A DNA stretch of 64,000 nucleotides from UBA3263 sp964554335. Its GTDB lineage: Bacteria; Bacteroidota; Bacteroidia; Bacteroidales; Muribaculaceae. Position 1 is the stretch's first letter. Each line of letters opens with the position of its first letter. Shown here in pieces: positions 63,421 through 64,000 of the stretch. The notes below the pieces were generated by a model, which was given only the letters and a program-made list of their open reading frames with translations, was not told the DNA's origin and made no database searches. The translations under genes were made by a program, and so were the position numbers. Location: assembly GCA_964554335.1 (NCBI GenBank), contig CAZKOF010000001.1:1-64000 (forward strand), read 5' to 3'.

Positions 63421-64000
63421 ATGAATAAAACTTTAATCGCAATTTTTGTCCTCGCTGCCGCTTGCTCAGCATCTGCTCGCGAGCTCCCCGTGGCCAACTG
63501 GCGACTTTCAGAACCGATAACCGTAAGAACTCCGTTCATGAACGATTCAATCGCTCCCGACGGTTCAAAGTACAAGACATCAGACCTGCTCAAATCGCGT
63601 ACGCGTGCCGAAATGCCCGGCGTTGCCGCCGAGGCCGACTCAGCCGGCGTCATAGTGCTGACTCCCGCACCCGCGGTCAACGGAACCATGCAGATAATGC
63701 AGACCCTGCTGCGCTCGGAGCGCTTTGCAAAAGGTCAGCTCAAGGTTTCCTCGCAGCTTCCGTTTATTGTTGAACTTAATGGCACCGAGCTGACGTCAAA
63801 GCTCTCGGCCGAGAAAGATTCGCTGGCACCCTCGTCGACTGCATCGGCAGCCCTGCGCCTGGAGCCGGAGAGAGATGTGCGCCTGACCGTAAAGCTGCTC
63901 GCGCTGGCGGCTGACTCCGTTGCCAATCCGTCGGTGAAGGTTATATTTGTGCCCGATGAAGGCTTTGATGCCGTTGCTCTCGCGTCGGGACCCGATATGC
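63421..64000 (+). CDS. Exported protein, partial at the window end
   Basis: An open frame starts at ATG 63421 with a signal peptide (MNKTLIAIFVLAAACSASAR) and runs 193 codons to the window edge without a stop. After the signal comes ELPVANWRLSEPITVRTP, then SKYKTSDLLKSRTRAEMPG and a beta-rich region (QLPFIVELNGTELTSKLS). I do not recognise the family from this piece; a Cys near 16 might be a lipobox, but the signal-peptidase I site ASA-R is equally possible. Confidence 0.75.
   Translation, partial: MNKTLIAIFVLAAACSASARELPVANWRLSEPITVRTPFMNDSIAPDGSKYKTSDLLKSRTRAEMPGVAAEADSAGVIVLTPAPAVNGTMQIMQTLLRSERFAKGQLKVSSQLPFIVELNGTELTSKLSAEKDSLAPSSTASAALRLEPERDVRLTVKLLALAADSVANPSVKVIFVPDEGFDAVALASGPDM

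Overview
The window looks like a chromosomal stretch of a gut Bacteroidales, most probably a Muribaculaceae-type genome. The evidence is: a SusC/SusD pair, gldH, DUF4293, DUF4923, DUF349 and BlaI/M56-TonB genes; start sites without Shine-Dalgarno sequences; ATGA/TAATG gene overlaps; and more than ten copies of the Bacteroidota -7 promoter motif TAnnTTTG, mostly as TAACTTTG, just upstream of genes. Most of the window is GC-rich. The first 7.6 kb, the glycosyltransferase block (16.15-20.8 kb) and the 43.7-45.3 kb island are clearly more AT-rich. I saw no rRNA, tRNA, CRISPR array or insertion sequence.

Layout. 0-7.6 kb: a 3'-truncated TonB-dependent receptor, a frameshifted RND efflux pump without adaptor or outer-membrane partner, and a divergent LytS-type kinase / LytTR regulator / PepSY-like protein unit. 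7.8-11.3 kb: a coiled-coil protein, ZapA, a structured RNA (possibly 6S), RNase Y and RicT. 11.3-20.8 kb: a tightly overlapping run of gldH, an M24 peptidase, CCA-adding enzyme, queD, an inserted DUF3791-DUF3990-DUF3791 triad, queE and four surface-glycan transferase genes. 20.9-24.1 kb: a tricorn-like protease. 24.2-24.6 kb: a promoter- and terminator-bounded, unidentified structured RNA. 24.7-28.7 kb: methylmalonyl-CoA mutase. 28.9-35.0 kb: glnS, a TPR protein, a SPOR protein, folE, DUF4293, a glycosyltransferase and a frameshifted lipoprotein. 35.0-41.5 kb: a compact minus-strand operon (DUF349, polyprenyl-phosphate sugar transferase, recQ, gtrA, asnA).

41.7-45.2 kb is an accessory/regulatory zone: blaI with two identical operators, a BlaR1-like M56-TonB gene interrupted by TGA, a large nested inverted repeat, an MNT/HEPN toxin-antitoxin pair, and a hipB-like gene with a gutted hipA remnant. 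45.3-51.5 kb is a SusC-SusD-lipoprotein locus. 51.5-63.3 kb holds obgE behind a structured leader, a frameshifted MG2/TonB-plug protein, a GT39-GT2-LAB_N envelope operon, rsmI, two lipoproteins and a Trk/Ktr potassium-uptake pair whose second gene is flanked by inverted AT-rich repeats. A secreted protein runs off the right edge.

The genes mostly serve the cell envelope (glycan assembly, TonB import, lipoproteins), RNA metabolism (RNase Y-RicT, CCA enzyme, RsmI, queuosine genes) and central metabolism. The strongest candidates for something new are the structured RNA at 24.24-24.58 kb, the DUF3991-free ART-like triad (DUF3791-DUF3990-DUF3791) inside the queuosine operon, the rny-ricT coupling outside Firmicutes, and the duplicated operator controlling the BlaI/M56-TonB unit. 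At least four reading-frame lesions and one large internal deletion occur in the window, so either gene decay or assembly error must be considered.
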